Of a DNA stretch of 64,000 bases, positions 1 to 12,599 are shown one piece after another (within the stretch, counting starts at the first letter, position 1; each line of letters opens with the position of its first letter). The position numbers were made by a program, and so were the translations under genes. The stretch comes from Carettochelys insculpta. Lineage: Eukaryota > Chordata > Testudines > Carettochelyidae. The notes beneath the pieces are model-generated. The model saw only the letters and a list, made by a program, of their open reading frames with translations, made no database searches and was not told where the DNA came from. The DNA lies in contig NC_134137.1 of assembly GCF_033958435.1 (NCBI RefSeq), positions 253,378,501 to 253,442,500 of the forward strand, written 5' to 3'.

Positions 1-850
1 GAGCTGGATCCAAATTTTGAAAATGGCTTATGCCTTTGTAATGGGCCCAGCTGGTGATTTTGTAACCCACATCCTCATTCCACAGTTTGGAGTGTCTCCA
101 GTTCATGATATCTGTCCATTAACAAGTGGGAAATAATACTGAGCCAACGGCAGATCACAAACCCATTCCATGCATATTTTCACTAATTTATTCTTCATTT
201 CTCTGGTGTTGAATGACTAAATTACAACAGAGGCTCAGTAACCCCTTTTAGTTTAGCAGAGGGCAGCAGCTACATTTGATTAGTATTTTAGCCCAATTAG
301 TCCATTAGTCGCCAATGGAGACCACTGGAGAATGGAGACCAATGGAACAACAGTTCTACAGCATTCCTTTCCACTCTCAGACCTCTGACCCAGCTGATGT
401 CACTCGGCAGCACTGGTGAGGAAATCTCTCATAGCCAGTCTGTAATACCCACGAGTACCCAAAGGTATGAAATAGATATTTGCAAGGGAAACGTCAATAC
501 TAACTGGCACTGTTTTTGTCCTGAACAGAAACTGTTTCATGTTGTTACTTTGGTGTAGGAGCTTGACAAATGTCCAAGGAGTTTGCCTTCCATCTTTTCC
601 AATCTCCCTAAAATGGCTGTGTCACTTGAAGCTATTAGTTGTTATCTCATAGGCTGTTGTCGCAGCAGATTTATTGAGCACCCTGAGTACCCCACATTTT
701 TGGATGCAAAAGTTGCCAAAAGAGACCTTTTCGTTTTTAACTTTAAAAGCTTTCTCTAAAAATAGTGCCTTTACAGTAGCACAGAAACCAGACAGTTATG
801 AGAGAGCCAAAACCTGATTATAACATTTAGCTCTCCATTTAATCACTTTC
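1..850. other. Unique non-coding DNA
   Basis: AT-rich sequence with no repeat or gene that I recognise. The open frames are short and lack any domain signature. Confidence 0.5.
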
Positions 851-867
851 TATTAATAGATTTCAAA

Positions 868-1012
868 AAGCTTACCAAAGGGTGTAGGCATAATTATCCT
901 CACTTTACAATGGCGAATCAGAGATGTGAACTGACCTTCTAGCCTGGAAAGAGAAACCAGGCCTCCTGTGTCCGAGTCCAGTGCACTATCCAGAACGCCA
1001 CCGTAGCGCAGA
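868..1012 (-). repeat. MIR-type SINE, antisense
   Basis: The stretch reads like the reverse complement of a MIR core plus tRNA-derived head: a TTATCCTCACTTTACA-like segment, then CCAGGCCTCCTG, then AGTCCAGTGCACTATCCA ending in a GCCACC motif. These are familiar antisense MIR landmarks in the correct order and spacing. Divergence is high, so it is an old fixed copy. Called by eye, not by alignment. Confidence 0.75.
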
Positions 1013-1269
1013 TAATGCAAAAAGTATGAAGAGGCTGGAGGATAATACAAAAGGTAGGGAGAGGCAAAAAACTGTAACTAAAGGAACAATATAATTATTA
1101 TGGGGCAGATAAAGAAGAAAGGAAAAGAGATACCCTTAGTAAATAACAACTGCAAAATCCAAAGGAACACAACACTATTTAGTACTTTGGTAGCCCTTCT
1201 ATCCAAGACTCTCAAAATATTAATATTCATAATCAGAATAATGTCCACACACAAAGTAAGCCCACAAGG

Positions 1270-1500
1270 TAAATGGAAAAATTATCATTGACTGCAATGG
1301 ACTGCCATGCCCTTCATCCAAAAGGATCCCAAAACGCTTTACAGGCAATGAATCCTGTCACCATGTAGGGCATCTGCACCTGTGTTTATCCTCTGTGGTC
1401 TAACAAGGGCACCCACGGTAGGATTCTATCTCCCCACTGTTAACTCTCTTGGCCAGATACTCTCTGTCCCTTCTGACAAGGGTTTTCACAGGTTTCTCAG
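1270..1500. repeat. Possible ancient dispersed repeat
   Basis: The phrase AGGATCCCAAAACGCTTTAC resembles an old amniote repeat that also seems to be present near 32,050-32,270 (AAGAATTCTAACGTGCTTCACA). Both copies are very diverged and I cannot name the family. Confidence 0.3.
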
Positions 1501-4250
1501 TTCCTGAACAGACTGTGATATTCCCAGCAAGCCAGACTGCCTAAGCAGGGCAATATCTATGTTTTGCTTTCTTTCCAAAAACTTGTGAATAGCATAATTT
1601 CCAGCAATTATAAGTTACCACACAGCCCTTTCTAAGCAAGCACATTAAATCTCAAAGTGAAAGCATATCAAAAATATCAGAACCTACACATATGCTAACA
1701 CACTTTTCTAGAGATCACCCCCTCCACAATTCCAGTGACAGCTGTGGTAGGAGTCAGTCCTTCAACTTACACAAAAGGTTTCCACCCCGCCCCCCCATGG
1801 TAAAGAGGTAAACGTCTCACTTCAGAAGAAGCATAACCTTGAACAGTTCAATCTTTCCTTTGTATAATTTGGGCCTTTGAACTTTAGATTCTGGAAACAG
1901 GCAATCAACAGACTGTGGTCCCCTCCTCAGGCCCTAGCTTCTAGAGGCTGGGCTCTCCTTATCTGGAGTTGGATATTTGCATTCACCTCCCCCTTGAGGG
2001 CTTACATACAATGACAGCCCACAATAATACCTAAACATTGTTTCGATATGATGGCCCCTTAAGCTGCTTAAACTTAATTCACTAAGTTCACCCAAGGCCA
2101 TGGCAGGAAATTGTTCTGTCTGTCACAGACCCAATCCTGCAAACCAGTGAACACCACCCAGTGCCATTTAACAAAATCCAGCCTACTAAGTATACAGGAA
2201 ACTCTTCAGCCCTCACTGAAATGCAGCTGCGAGTTTGTTTAATGTTCTGAAAAAGCCCTAAATTCTTCAACTACTACTTAGGGGACTGTTACTGCTTTTT
2301 TGTGGTTCTTTTATGAGAAGTTAGATGAACAAGACTTTCAATGAGCAGTCCTATATGAAAGAATATTTTTAACAATAAGAATGAATTTGAAATTGATTAT
2401 CATGTTTCATATATAACAAAGAACTTTTCCTATTTGAAAGATTCCACTTTGCCAATATATGTAATCCATTCAGGATCACTACAATAAAGTAAACAATCAT
2501 TAAAAAGGAGGAGAAAGTTTACCCCCAAAACCCTAAAGAAAATACAAATTTTTAGAACAGCGTCATGCAGCCAGATAGCCATTCAGAAAAGGAAGGACCT
2601 TGGTTTATAAATATGATCCAAAAGAGAGAGAACATAGTAAACTGCACAGTATTCAATTCATCTGAAGGATAAAAGGTTGAGTCAACACTGCGAGCATTGG
2701 AACATGTGATTTCAGGAAGTGGTGGCTTTACAATTCTGTTTTTTATTGCACTGTTGTTCAGCACCCCAACCACTTACATAAAGGGGCACTTTATAAATAA
2801 AGTTATTATTAATTATTCAGTTCTCCCAAGTCTGATGCATAAGGCCTCCAAGGCCCTATTCAACATGTGAAATTCTTTAGACAGACATTCCTCACATTGT
2901 CTAACAGCACAAGAGGAGGAAAATATTCAGCCCTGGTCTCCCATTGGAATGAAAATGGCAGGTAATTTTTCAGTGTCTGTTGTTTTTTTTTTGTTGATTT
3001 TTTTTAAAACAACAACATTTAAACAGGTTCAGATTACCAGCCCTAAAATGCAAGTACTTAAGGGTTTAAGTCTTAAATTCTGCAACTGTCTTTCCTTTGA
3101 TTTCAGTGACAGTTACCTGCATTGAAAATATTACTTGAGCAGGAAGATTTTAAAGACCTGGCTCAAAAACTACTGAGTAAATGAAAAAATCCTAGTGAGC
3201 ATAATTGGCATTAAAATAGACCTATATTATACAAGTTATTTCTGTCTTAAAAGTGGCAATATTTTATGCTTCTGGATCATTATTAAACTCAAAGTATTTT
3301 GCAGAATTTAGATAATGGTGTAGAAGGGTTATTTTAATGATACAGTGAAATGAGACAGTTTTTTGCCAATGTGCCACTCTGTGATCACAGGAAGAGAAGA
3401 ACACGATCCCATTGTAGGTAACAGAGTGAGGGTATAAAGAATATAAACTTAGAAATTAATATAGAATATACATTTAGAAAAGAATAATAAAAAACTAGCA
3501 TCCCACCTCTCGCTAAAAGTGCCAAAAGATCTCTAATGACCATACCTCAGCAGGGACATCTCATCTGCACGTAGTTTAAATGCCACTGTGTTTCTGTTAT
3601 TTAATCTTAAATTTTTCATTTGCTCAACTGGTAACATATGCCAGAAATACGAGGTATACCAGAGCTTTCCTCAGTGTTCTCTCTGTTTATGAGGAAAGTA
3701 ATAGTTTTTTCAGTGCATGTTATTTAATGCATTATGCATATTACAGATTTTTAATACCACAAAGAGTCCTTGTCTTACACTCTTTGCAGCCTTCCAATGC
3801 CTCCCATAGAGCAATATCTGCATGTGCGTGAATCCGGTGCACCTGTCTTGTTTATCCAGAATGAAATCTCTTCTCAATTTTACTAAAGGCATTTGACCAC
3901 AAGCTGAAGACAAAACAATCCAATCGAACTGCTTCAAAGGGTAAGGGCTGCTAAGGTGCTACCAAGCTCCACCTGAGCTTTATGCAGCCAGCACACCACA
4001 ACATTGTATAACCTTTACATTTTTCTTTCTTTAAAAATTAAAATACATCAAGAGAAGCAAGACCTACTGGTTGAAGACCGCCACTATTTATGTAGCTACT
4101 GGCAGTCAACAGTAGACAGCAGCAGCTGGTGAATTTGATTGAAGTCTATACATGCCTGTAATATTCAAGACTTATGGCTATAACTCCATCTAGATATCAA
4201 ATGCACCTAACATGAATGCTGAAGTGAAATATAACCCCATAGAATAGGAA
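1500..4250. other. Unique non-coding DNA
   Basis: No gene or confident repeat is visible. There are poly-T runs near 2,980-3,005. None of the short open frames carries a recognisable domain. Confidence 0.45.
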
Positions 4251-4541
4251 TTCTCTAATTTCACTGTACCACCACTCCTTTCTGACCACAAAAATTACTA
4301 CACTGTCCCACGAGGGAGGAGCCACCTGAGCCCCAATGCCCTGGACAAGAGGGCCAAAGTCCAAGGACTTCATCCCTAGGTTTGGGGCCTGTAACCTGAG
4401 GCCCACTGTCCAGGGCTGAAGCCAAATCCTGAACCCCAGGCAAGGGGGCTTTGGCTTCAGCCATGAGCCACAGCCAGTCTAACACCAGTCCTGGCAACTC
4501 CATAAAACAAGAGTCCTGACCTACAGTTTAGGAACTGCTGC
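4250..4541 (+). mobile_element. Decayed non-autonomous hAT-type element (3' part)
   Basis: The body is GC-richer than its surroundings, with repeated GGCTTCAGCC and GAAGCC phrases. It ends in CAGTTTAGGAACTGCTG, which resembles the hAT terminal motif (CAGTTTGAGAACCNCTG). I could not find a matching left terminus or an 8-bp target duplication, so the left end may be lost. The body resembles that of the hAT at 37,505-37,836. The hAT assignment rests on the terminal motif and this resemblance. Confidence 0.5.
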
Positions 4542-5200
4542 AGTAGAGACTGTGCAGGTGCTCATGAGAAGCAAAATGACCCTATCCATGGAAGAGATCA
4601 ACATGGGGTGCAGAAAAGTGTATTGGGTCTAGGCAGTGAACAGGCATAGGCCTGTACACATTAAGGCAAATGAACCAGTATATCAATAAGGTTTTCAAAA
4701 TCAGTTTAATTTCTACACAATTAACAAGGCTGTTGAAAGATCTGTTTTACAGCTGCTGCTGCTGCCGCCGAGAGATGATGACAACTAAGGAAATGAAAAT
4801 CAAAAGGAGGAAACAATTACAACCATGCTCACTGAAATGACTGGCTTCTTCTAATAAGACACAGCAATAAGTAATTGAAAAAATACATTTTATCATTGAT
4901 TAAGATAATATTTGATTTGGGTCTTGTTTTAAAAAGACTTCAAATTATCACTTAAATGCCTTCTTGCCAAAGCAAGCTGAGAGTCTCTGTGTGCTCTACC
5001 CACAATATCACAGCACCAGCACTCTAGAGCAGAAACTTCATAGAAGAGAAGCTTCATCAGGGAGCAGAGGAAAAGATATATTACAATGATTTATTTTTAT
5101 ACAACTAAATGTTTTAAGTTAACGTCTATTCCCAAAATATCGGCATGAGCATGTTTGAGTTTCCTATGATGATGATCCTGAAAATTCTCTTTAATGAGCC

Positions 5201-6017
5201 TGTCATGAATCAATTCCTGCAAAAGGTTAAACCCAGAGAGAGTGCTTTCTGTTGGTGGGCAGCCAGGTGAGCCAATAGGAAGAGAGAGGAATCTTTTGAA
5301 CTGAAGCAGTTACTTCCTGAGGGGTTCTTTCTTTTGTCTGGCTGGAGGAGAGAAATGTTTTAAGCCTGAGTAGGGTTTAACGAATCCAGTAAATATTCAG
5401 GCTGCAACATGACCTGGGCATACAGATATGTAAGTAGAAAGAAAACATATAGTCAGATGCATCCAGTTTATTTTTTTATTTTGGGTTTGGCGTGTGGTGT
5501 CCCAAGCTCACTGATGTATCTCCACACCCTGTACACCGTAAGTTCAAAACTGAATCCCAGGGAAGTGATTCTCTGTGCTTTAAATTACATTTTTTTTTGA
5601 AGTTGCTCTGTAACACCTAGCAACCAGGCATGCTTTATCACTTGTTGGTATATTTTATCTTCTGTTTTGTGAATTAATCACTTTTTTTAAGACAATGATT
5701 TGATTCCTGTGTCTCAGATAAATGTAATTGTATACGCATGCTTAAGACTAAAAGGTCAGCTGTCAGATTGCAGCTTAAGTTCTTCTTCTTGGTTTCAAGC
5801 TCTCGCCTAAGGGAGAGTTAAGAGCTTGGGGCTACCCCAAAGGGAGACATCCCAAGTTGTCTTCCTGGGTTTATAAAAGAGTTTTTTCCCTCACTTGGGT
5901 GGTAGAAGCTACCTCCTAGGGTCAGGGAATCTGGGACCTTGGGAATCTTTCAAACAGAAGCCTACATAGGCATGGTATTTTTTCAGGTCTGTTGTGGGCC
6001 CTCACCCTCTGCACTCA
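5201..6017 (+). mobile_element. Solo-LTR-like block (endogenous retrovirus or other LTR element)
   Basis: The block starts TGTCATGA and ends GCACTCA, so it has TG...CA termini. The middle is a T-rich, polypyrimidine stretch. The right part, with AGCTCTCGCCTAAGGGAGAG, GGGTTTATAAAAGAG and CTTGGGTGGTAGAAGC, resembles the R-U5 end of LTRs that I associate with turtle genomes. No internal coding region adjoins it, so a solo LTR is the simplest reading. No clear short target duplication was found. Family identity is recollection, not alignment. Confidence 0.45.
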
Positions 6018-6832
6018 ATATAAGTGTACTTTTAAAAAAAAATTTAAAATTCCCCTCAAGTGTTGCAACAGCTTAAAACAGAAAATGAACAGAAACGAGG
6101 CAACTGACCAGACTAATTTCATGAACCACAATGAGTGAAATGAAACATTTAACCAAACAAGCTCATTGTTTTGTATGTACCATATGTTCTTTTGCATATC
6201 TTCCAAAAGGTTCTCGGAAAGATCCCAGGAGAATTTTGCTGCTAGATTCTGGGCTCAATATTTTTCATCTTTCTTCTGAAGAATGAAATAAAAGTAGTAG
6301 TAACCAAATGTAAATAGACTTTTGATAAACCAAAACTAATGCTTCCAACCAAGGCAGTTTGTTTAATTAGGTATTTCAACTTGACGGAGTCTTTCTAAAA
6401 GGCAAATGTGAAGTTCCATCACAAAAAAACAATGGGAATGCTGACCTTTGAAGAGAGAAGGATGGAAAAGATTGTTAAAAGGTTAAAATAGCTGGCATTA
6501 AGGAAGTTTATGACAACTGGTCTCAAAAGAACTGATCTGTAGCAACACAATCATATTCTACACTTCTGATGAGACACTCACAAATGATTTGCAAGAGGTC
6601 CTTTTGAATTATACCAGTGCTTTTTGGCAATAAAATGTCTTCATTTATATTTGCCCTGAGCTGAAAACATCTTTGCTAGAAAATAAGCAAAACCAGGTGA
6701 AGTTATTTTAGAGGGGCATTTCTTAAAAGAGAATTATGCAAAGCTTGATTTTTTAAAAAATTAAGTTCAGGAATTTTTTAAAGAATAAAATGTTATATAT
6801 GTTGTAACACAAAATGTGGGCTGGATACCGAG

Positions 6833-6970
6833 CTATTATAAATTAGCATAGCTACCCTGTGAAGCTATGCAAACTATACCAGCTCAAGATCTGGCCTTAA
6901 ATTTCCCAAATTCCCAACAGCCCCAAAGAATCATAAGTATTTTGAATCCATTTTGAAAGCATTAGATCCC
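6833..6970 (+). repeat. 138-bp direct repeat, left copy
   Basis: This is the first copy of a near-identical pair (second copy 7,466-7,605), with roughly five differences plus a 2-bp indel by eye. It runs from CTATTATAAATTAGC to GCATTAGATCCC. The pair brackets a 495-bp GC-richer insert. The sequence itself includes ACCAGCTCAAGATCTGGCC, which belongs to an ancient dispersed repeat, so the target was probably already repetitive. Confidence 0.85.
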
Positions 6971-7465
6971 TGTGCAAAGAACCTGTGTGGCAGAATGTTT
7001 AACGTGGAAAAGCTCTTGCAGAGGGGCAGTTCCACTCTCTCGATCTCACAAACCCAGTTCCAGTGGTACAAAAAGTCGTCACGGCTGGGACTTCCTAGGC
7101 TGCAGTGGATGGCCATGCCGTCTTTGGTGCCTTGTCACGCCCTTCGCTCTCCACAGAGTGTTGCAGAACTGCCTTTCTGGTCATTGGAGCTTGCTGTTGA
7201 TCTCATCTTCCCAGTCCGCTGGGACCAACTTTTCATGCTGGGATAGGCAATTCCCCACCCCACCGCAGGTTTCAGACCTGGCGGCTACCCTCACCTCGTT
7301 TAGCCCACCTGTCGAAGAGGTTTATCTGGGTTTGGCCGCTGCATGCTACAGCTTCTTGGAGCCACAGGTGAGAACTGGGTGCCAGGTGGGGACCAAAGGA
7401 GCACGACCTGCCCCGAAGAGATACAACAAGTCCCCACACCAGAGGTGCTACCCCTCCCTGGACAC
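6971..7465. mobile_element. 495-bp GC-rich insert bounded by long direct repeats
   Basis: The composition differs sharply from the flanks: it is GC-rich with several CpGs. It spans exactly the interval between the two 138-bp repeats. The frames open across it (for example 6,972-7,472) do not resemble any protein I know. The text is familiar as a repetitive turtle sequence, more natural on the minus strand, but I cannot name the family. Candidates are a retrotransposed RNA with an unusually long target duplication, or a miniature element with 138-bp terminal repeats. The lack of TG...CA ends on the repeats argues against LTRs. Confidence 0.5.
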
Positions 7466-7605
7466 CTATTAAAAATTAGCACATAGCTACCCTGTGAAGC
7501 TATGCAAATTATACCAGCTCAAGATCTGGCCTTAAATTTCCCAAATTCCCATCAGCCCCAAAGAATCACACGTATTTTGAATCCATTTTGAAAGCATTAG
7601 ATCCC
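7466..7605 (+). repeat. 138-bp direct repeat, right copy
   Basis: Second copy of the repeat at 6,833-6,970, running from CTATTAAAAATTAGC to GCATTAGATCCC. The differences are a 2-bp insertion (TAGCACATAGC against TAGCATAGC) and a few substitutions. The sequence diverges abruptly right after GATCCC. Confidence 0.85.
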
Positions 7606-8440
7606 ACCGCTTACCTTAAGGTAGGAGGGCGCATTCTCTGCTTTGTAAGGTTTCCTTTGCACCACATGAATAAGGAAAAACTGGTCGTAAGCTGGCTGCA
7701 GATACCCCAAGGAGAACGCCCCTTGCACCTGGAATTGCCAGCAAACAGACACCCTGCCTCTGCTTTCTCACCAGCCCCAAAGCAAAGAGAAGAGGCATGA
7801 GTAAGATGGGGAGAGGACACAGACAAGTGGATCTGTGCTGTACCATATCACCATGTTTCATAAGTTAGGGCAACTGCAACTTGTTCCAGTGTTGTATGCA
7901 GTGTTCTTGTTGCTTTGCCAGGTCCCAGGAGAGTAGGGAGACAAGGTACGTGAGATAATGCCTTTACTGGACCAACTTCTGTTGGTGAGAGAATCTCCAA
8001 GCCTCCAAAACTATACCCAGATATCTTCTACCAGAGTTGAGCAGCTATACATCAGGCAGCAATAACCTGTTGCTGCCTCTCCTCCATTACAGCTGAATGA
8101 AGCGTGGAGATAGTGTTGAATTAAGGTCAATATTTACAGGGTCCCAATGCTATTCCCACCAAAATAATTTAGTTTCTCTCCTCACCATTGGCATATTTCT
8201 GGAGGCGAAAGGTGTATTTCAGGGTCTTTTCTTCTTCTCTCTTTGACTGGCAAGCACAGAGCACCTTACCCAAAGACCACTGAAGTTAATAGAAAGACTC
8301 CCACTGATTTCAGTGCGTTTGGATCAGGACGGAAGTTGTCATCCAGATAGCTAACTCCTTCTTTGGACAATTGACCCCTTCTGGAAATTTTCTCCAGCTG
8401 ACCAACAAGCAGCTTACCCCTCCAAGTCAAAATGCACAGT
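7606..8440. other. Mostly unique DNA with a diverged ancient-repeat fragment
   Basis: No gene is seen. Around 8,265-8,335 the text (CTCCCACTGATTTCAGTG, TTTGGATCAGGAC) matches a diffuse amniote repeat. Similar pieces recur near 10,375, 20,216, 24,495, 39,185, 51,440 and 58,660. Confidence 0.35.
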
Positions 8441-8990
8441 GTTCTGTGTCTGTTTTGGAGGTCATAGAAATCAGAGAGTCCATGACTGCCTGTGACTTTT
8501 GTGATGTCTGCAGGCGCCAGTGAGGCTTACTCCAGGGCTGCCCAAGCAGCTGGTCCCAGGGCAAGTTACTCAGGCAGCCCTGGGGACAGGCACAACAACT
8601 GCTGCTGCAATGCCTCTGCAGCCATCTGCATGGGTGGCCACACAACCAGCCATACCAGCTGCCGCTGGAGCAGCCCTGGCCCCAGGACCAGCTGCATCAG
8701 CCATGCGACACTCCAGCATAGGACTCCGCCTCCAGCAGCATGTGATATAAGACCCCCCCATGACACTCCTTCCTCAAAGCAGGTGCTGCGGGCTCCCCAG
8801 TGCTCTCCCACTAAAGCAGACCACAGGGCTCCCAGTAACCATCCCCCTCCCCCACTTCAATCCAGGGTATTAACGGTATCTGTCATTGGCAGGTTATTGG
8901 CCCAGGATTTTTTTTAGCCTGTGATGTATCCATGATTTTTACTAAAAATACCCATGATGGAACTGTAGCGTTTTTCATAGTCTCCACTCT
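8440..8990. repeat. GC-rich dispersed repeat (unclassified)
   Basis: A roughly 550-bp block much richer in GC than its surroundings, with many GCTGC and CAGCC phrases. Its edges carry CATGACTGCCTGTGACTTTTG on the left and TGATGTATCCATGATTTTTAC with ACTAAAAATACCCATGA on the right. These edge phrases are familiar from a repeat in turtle genomes. Open frames such as 8,492-8,917 are a by-product of high GC and show no domain. Likely a non-autonomous DNA element, but termini and target duplication were not resolved. Confidence 0.4.
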
Positions 8991-9217
8991 AGGAAGGATA
9001 TTTTCTGTTGAAGAAAGAACACAACCTGGAAATTCCCAACATCTTCCCTATCTACTTGATTACTTGGAAGACCATCAGGCTCAGTGCAATAAACACACAC
9101 ACTAAAGTACAAGAGGTTTAATCCAACTTCAAATGAAACTGGTGAAAAGATTCAAGTGGGGATGGGATAAGGGCAAGAATAGTTCATTCACAACCAGGAT
9201 TTAAGAATTCAAGTCAG

Positions 9218-9455
9218 AAAAGGGCAGGTGTACACCTAAAATGTTGTACCAATGCAACTGCTCTACTGTAGTGCCTCCATGAAAAAACCTCCCTGGGAAG
9301 CATTAGCTACGTCAACGGGAGCAGCTCTCCCCTCAACAGAGAGCTGTCTACACCGAGTGTCGGTTGGTATAAACATGTAACCCCAGAGTGTAGATTTTTC
9401 ACACTCTAGGGCAATGCAATTTTACCGATGTACGTTTGTAGCATAGATCTGGCCT
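9218..9455. mobile_element. Possible short DNA element
   Basis: The stretch begins near CAGGTGTACACC and ends near GCATAGATCTGGCCT. It has the CTACAC/GTGTAG vocabulary of vertebrate non-autonomous DNA elements, and AGAGAGCTGTCTACACCGAG lies inside. The ends pair only loosely (CAGGTGTAC against AGGCCAGATCTATGC reversed) and no target duplication was found, so this is a weak call. Confidence 0.3.
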
Positions 9456-9869
9456 AACATACAAGTACCCTCAGACAGTTATTCAGCGACTGGGAAAAGA
9501 GCAATTGGGTGACAAATACCAGAAATATTTTGAGTAAATGACTTTATTTTGGGATAAAACAAGAAACGGGATGATGTCAAAATAAGCCCCCACGTCCAAA
9601 CATCTCCTAACTCTTGGAAACGCCCAAGAATTCAATTGTGTAATTAAAGCCATTCGCTGCATAAAAGGAGAACATTATATAACGATGTTGCAGTCAGTTA
9701 GGACACAACCCAATATCAGAGTTTAACTGAATCTACTTTTGATATTCTCTGTCTCAACTCTGCTTTAGGGCATCCCCTAGGTGCAGAAAATCAGTCATGA
9801 ATACGTAATGTGTATGTAAGAATATCGTCTCAACAGAGTATACAGAGTTTAAAAGTCTGATTTCCAATG

Positions 9870-10085
9870 TGACCCACTGGTTAGAGCAATGGACTGGAAC
9901 TCAGGAGAGCTGGATTCTATTTGTTAGCTTGGTCACTGGCCTACAGGTGGACAACTGGGCAAGTCATTTCCCCTTTCTGTGCCACCACTTCCCTGTCTGT
10001 AGAATGGGGATAATGATGTAAAGCACTTAGAGAGCGAAGAAGTGAAAGTGCAAAATGAGAGCTAAATATTAATTATTATTATCAG
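9870..10085 (+). repeat. MIR-type SINE, sense
   Basis: A near full-length copy. The tRNA-derived head has an A-box-like GGTTAGAGCAATGG and a B-box-like GGATTCTATTT. The core has GGGCAAGTCATTTCCCC and CTGTAGAATGGGGATAATGATG. The tail reads GAGCTAAATATTAATTATTATT. Order and spacing match a MIR/CORE-SINE. Confidence 0.85.
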
Positions 10086-10228
10086 TGCTTTTTTGTGCCA
10101 GTACTTGCTGGTCCTGAATACTGGCACCTCTACAGCCCCAGCCATGAGATTGGCTGGGGTGGGGGTGGGGAGAGGGGATGGAATGGGAATGGAGCCAGCC
10201 AAGTACCAGCTCTTTTTTTTTTCTTTCT

Positions 10229-10248
10229 GATTATTATTATTATTATTT
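10229..10248 (+). repeat. (ATT)n microsatellite
   Basis: About six ATT units preceded by a poly-T/C run. Confidence 0.9.
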
Positions 10249-10489
10249 TCATTCCTAAGTGCATTTGTATCTGCAATTTTCAGCACTTATACACTGGCTA
10301 ACCAACTGTCTTCCTGCCCACCTTGTACCAACACTTTCGCAGCTAGCAAGGTATCTTACCCAAGCGGCTGATCCTATGCTACTTATGCACCTGAACTCCC
10401 ACTGATGTTCTGTTAGATGATTAAGTCAATGGGAGTTCTGGTTATACACATATGAGCACTTGCTGAGTCAGAGGCCAAGATGCCATTCT

Positions 10490-12320
10490 GCAAGTACAGA
10501 CCTCAGCAGGAATGCTAGAGTTTAAACTCAGTAATGTGATTTTAAAGTCTGATATGTCACGAACCAATAAAGCTAAAAGAAAACTGACATGCGTCACTGA
10601 ATAACTGGGATTCCCATCTTTTTAGTGCTAAAGCATGAGCGTTTTTAGCTCCAAATTTCAAAGTGTCCCACAAAAACAGATCGCTCAAAAAGGGCAAGCA
10701 ACAGGGCAACACAAATCACTCGTCCAACAGACCGAGATCCCCAATGTACTTAACCCATCAATACTTACAGAATGCAGGCCGTGTCTACTTGAGAAACTTG
10801 TACTAAAGTAACTAAACTGTTTTAGTAACTGATTTAGTTAAATCAGTGCAACCCTCTTGTATAAAAATCTCTTTTTTAAAAAAGTTAAGAGTGACCTCTT
10901 CTCATTTACCTTAAGTCTATTATCAGTTTGAAATATATCAATACTGGGCACTTTAAAGTCAATTAAAATATCTTCAAAAGGAAGATGCATCAATTTTATT
11001 ACGTGAACTTCTAAATCAGTTTATCTCAGCCAGTGCAATGTTTTCTTGGGGACATAGTGAGTGTGTTAGATTTGCACTAGTGTGTTACTATAAAACATAA
11101 ATGAAGAAAAAAACAAAGATTTTACTCACTGCACCATAAGAAACATTGCCCCAGGAACAAAACTCTGCACCATAGAACATGGTATACACCAGTGCTTTTG
11201 TTGGGTTAAGACAATCTAGTGAAGTAATTAGTAGTTAAATACTGGGTCTTCTTCCCTTAAGAAAGTGGTTCATTCTGTACATTTCAGTCTTCTGAGAGAG
11301 TCTGTAACTACCAGAAACAGGAAAGGAAGAAAGAAGAAATGAATGTGAAGGAATGTTAAAGATTTTATATGAATACAGGACAATTGTTTTATTAATTGTG
11401 GAAGGAGGGAACATATAAAGTGCTGTGTGGCCCAGAAGTGAGAAATTCAAGACTATCCCCCACATTTTGGAAGATAAAGAGAAGAGGACTATGGTGTGAA
11501 ATCACAGGGAATGAGGAACTGGCTTCCCCTTTTTAATAGCAGCATCAATTAAACCCAGGGGAGGCGGGTGCAGTTTACTAGTTAATTAGTCCAGGGATGT
11601 GGTCCTTTCATGTGTAATTCAGAACAGGAACACCTGGTGTGCGGTACTTCAAAGCATGGGGGAGGAAAAAAGCCAAACAATGCAGGATAGGTCACAAAAG
11701 AAAGCAACAGCACAAGAACAAAAACTGTTTATATCTGACCTTCACCCTGCTGTAAATAAAGGAAGAAGATAGGGCCTCCCCACTCCTCCCAGACCCAGAG
11801 AACAAACAGCTCAGGGCTCACCCGGGTGGGGGTGGGGTTCAGGAAAAAGACATGGTGGTAACTAATTGTTTTACAAGCTAATTAAAAAGGAAAAGAGAGA
11901 GCAAGATACAGATAGGGATATAATGATTATAATCACGTTCTGATGTGTTGCACCGAAGACAAAAAAAGGAAATGGTATCTGAGCAATGCTTCAGGGCTCT
12001 TGAACATGCTGCCTTTACTTACAGATGAGTGGAAGTGATTTGGATAACATCAGATTACAGATGGGACATTCCTTAAGGTTTTTGATCAGGGTCAAGATCC
12101 AGTTTGAGCTAAAAAAGATCCAGCATTGTGATTTGGTCCCTCCAAGAGGATGCTCCCCAATCCTCATCCGACTGTTAATGGGAGATCCATGAAATTCTTG
12201 GTAACCTTTAACTGTTGTCTTACAGTGTTACGTCCCACAGCACTTCCTGACTCCCATTGGAACTGGAAGCAGAAGCACTGTAACACTAATTAACTAATTA
12301 AAACTTTCTTACTGGTGAGT
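10490..12320. other. Unique non-coding DNA
   Basis: No gene and no confident repeat. It includes T/A-rich stretches (10,860-11,150) and a purine-rich segment near 11,640-11,960. Open frames such as 11,235-11,465 minus lack domain features. Confidence 0.45.
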
Positions 12321-12324
12321 GAGT

Positions 12325-12468
12325 CAGGCACTGTCATCTTTTTACAGAGAGGAGAAAACTGGTATAAAGGTTTTTTCCACTGTCACAATGTAAATCAGTG
12401 GTAGAAGTGGGTTATTAAACCAGCAGCTCCTAGCTTCCAGTCACTGCAAACCACGCTGCTTCTCACGT
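12325..12468 (-). repeat. MIR-type SINE, antisense
   Basis: TTTTTACAGAGAGGAGAAAAC, TAAATCAGTGGTAGAAGTGGG, CTTCCAGTCACTGCAAACC and CACGCTGCTTCTC follow the antisense MIR order (core, then tRNA-derived head). Confidence 0.75.
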
Positions 12469-12599
12469 AGAAAACCAGCACAAAGAAGAGCTTTGAAGTA
12501 CAGATAACCACTGACCACAAGTCAGTAGCATTGCAAATCTCACATAAGGGCAATTGTCCTCATAAAATTTCAGGCTAGTTCTGCTAATTCAATAAGTTC

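Noticed and set aside
6972..7472. 166-codon open frame
   Set aside because: Lies in the GC-rich insert between direct repeats; composition explains the lack of stops and no protein family fits.
9870..9945. tRNA gene because of A-box and B-box-like motifs
   Set aside because: The sequence does not fold as a tRNA and continues into a MIR core and tail; it is the SINE head.
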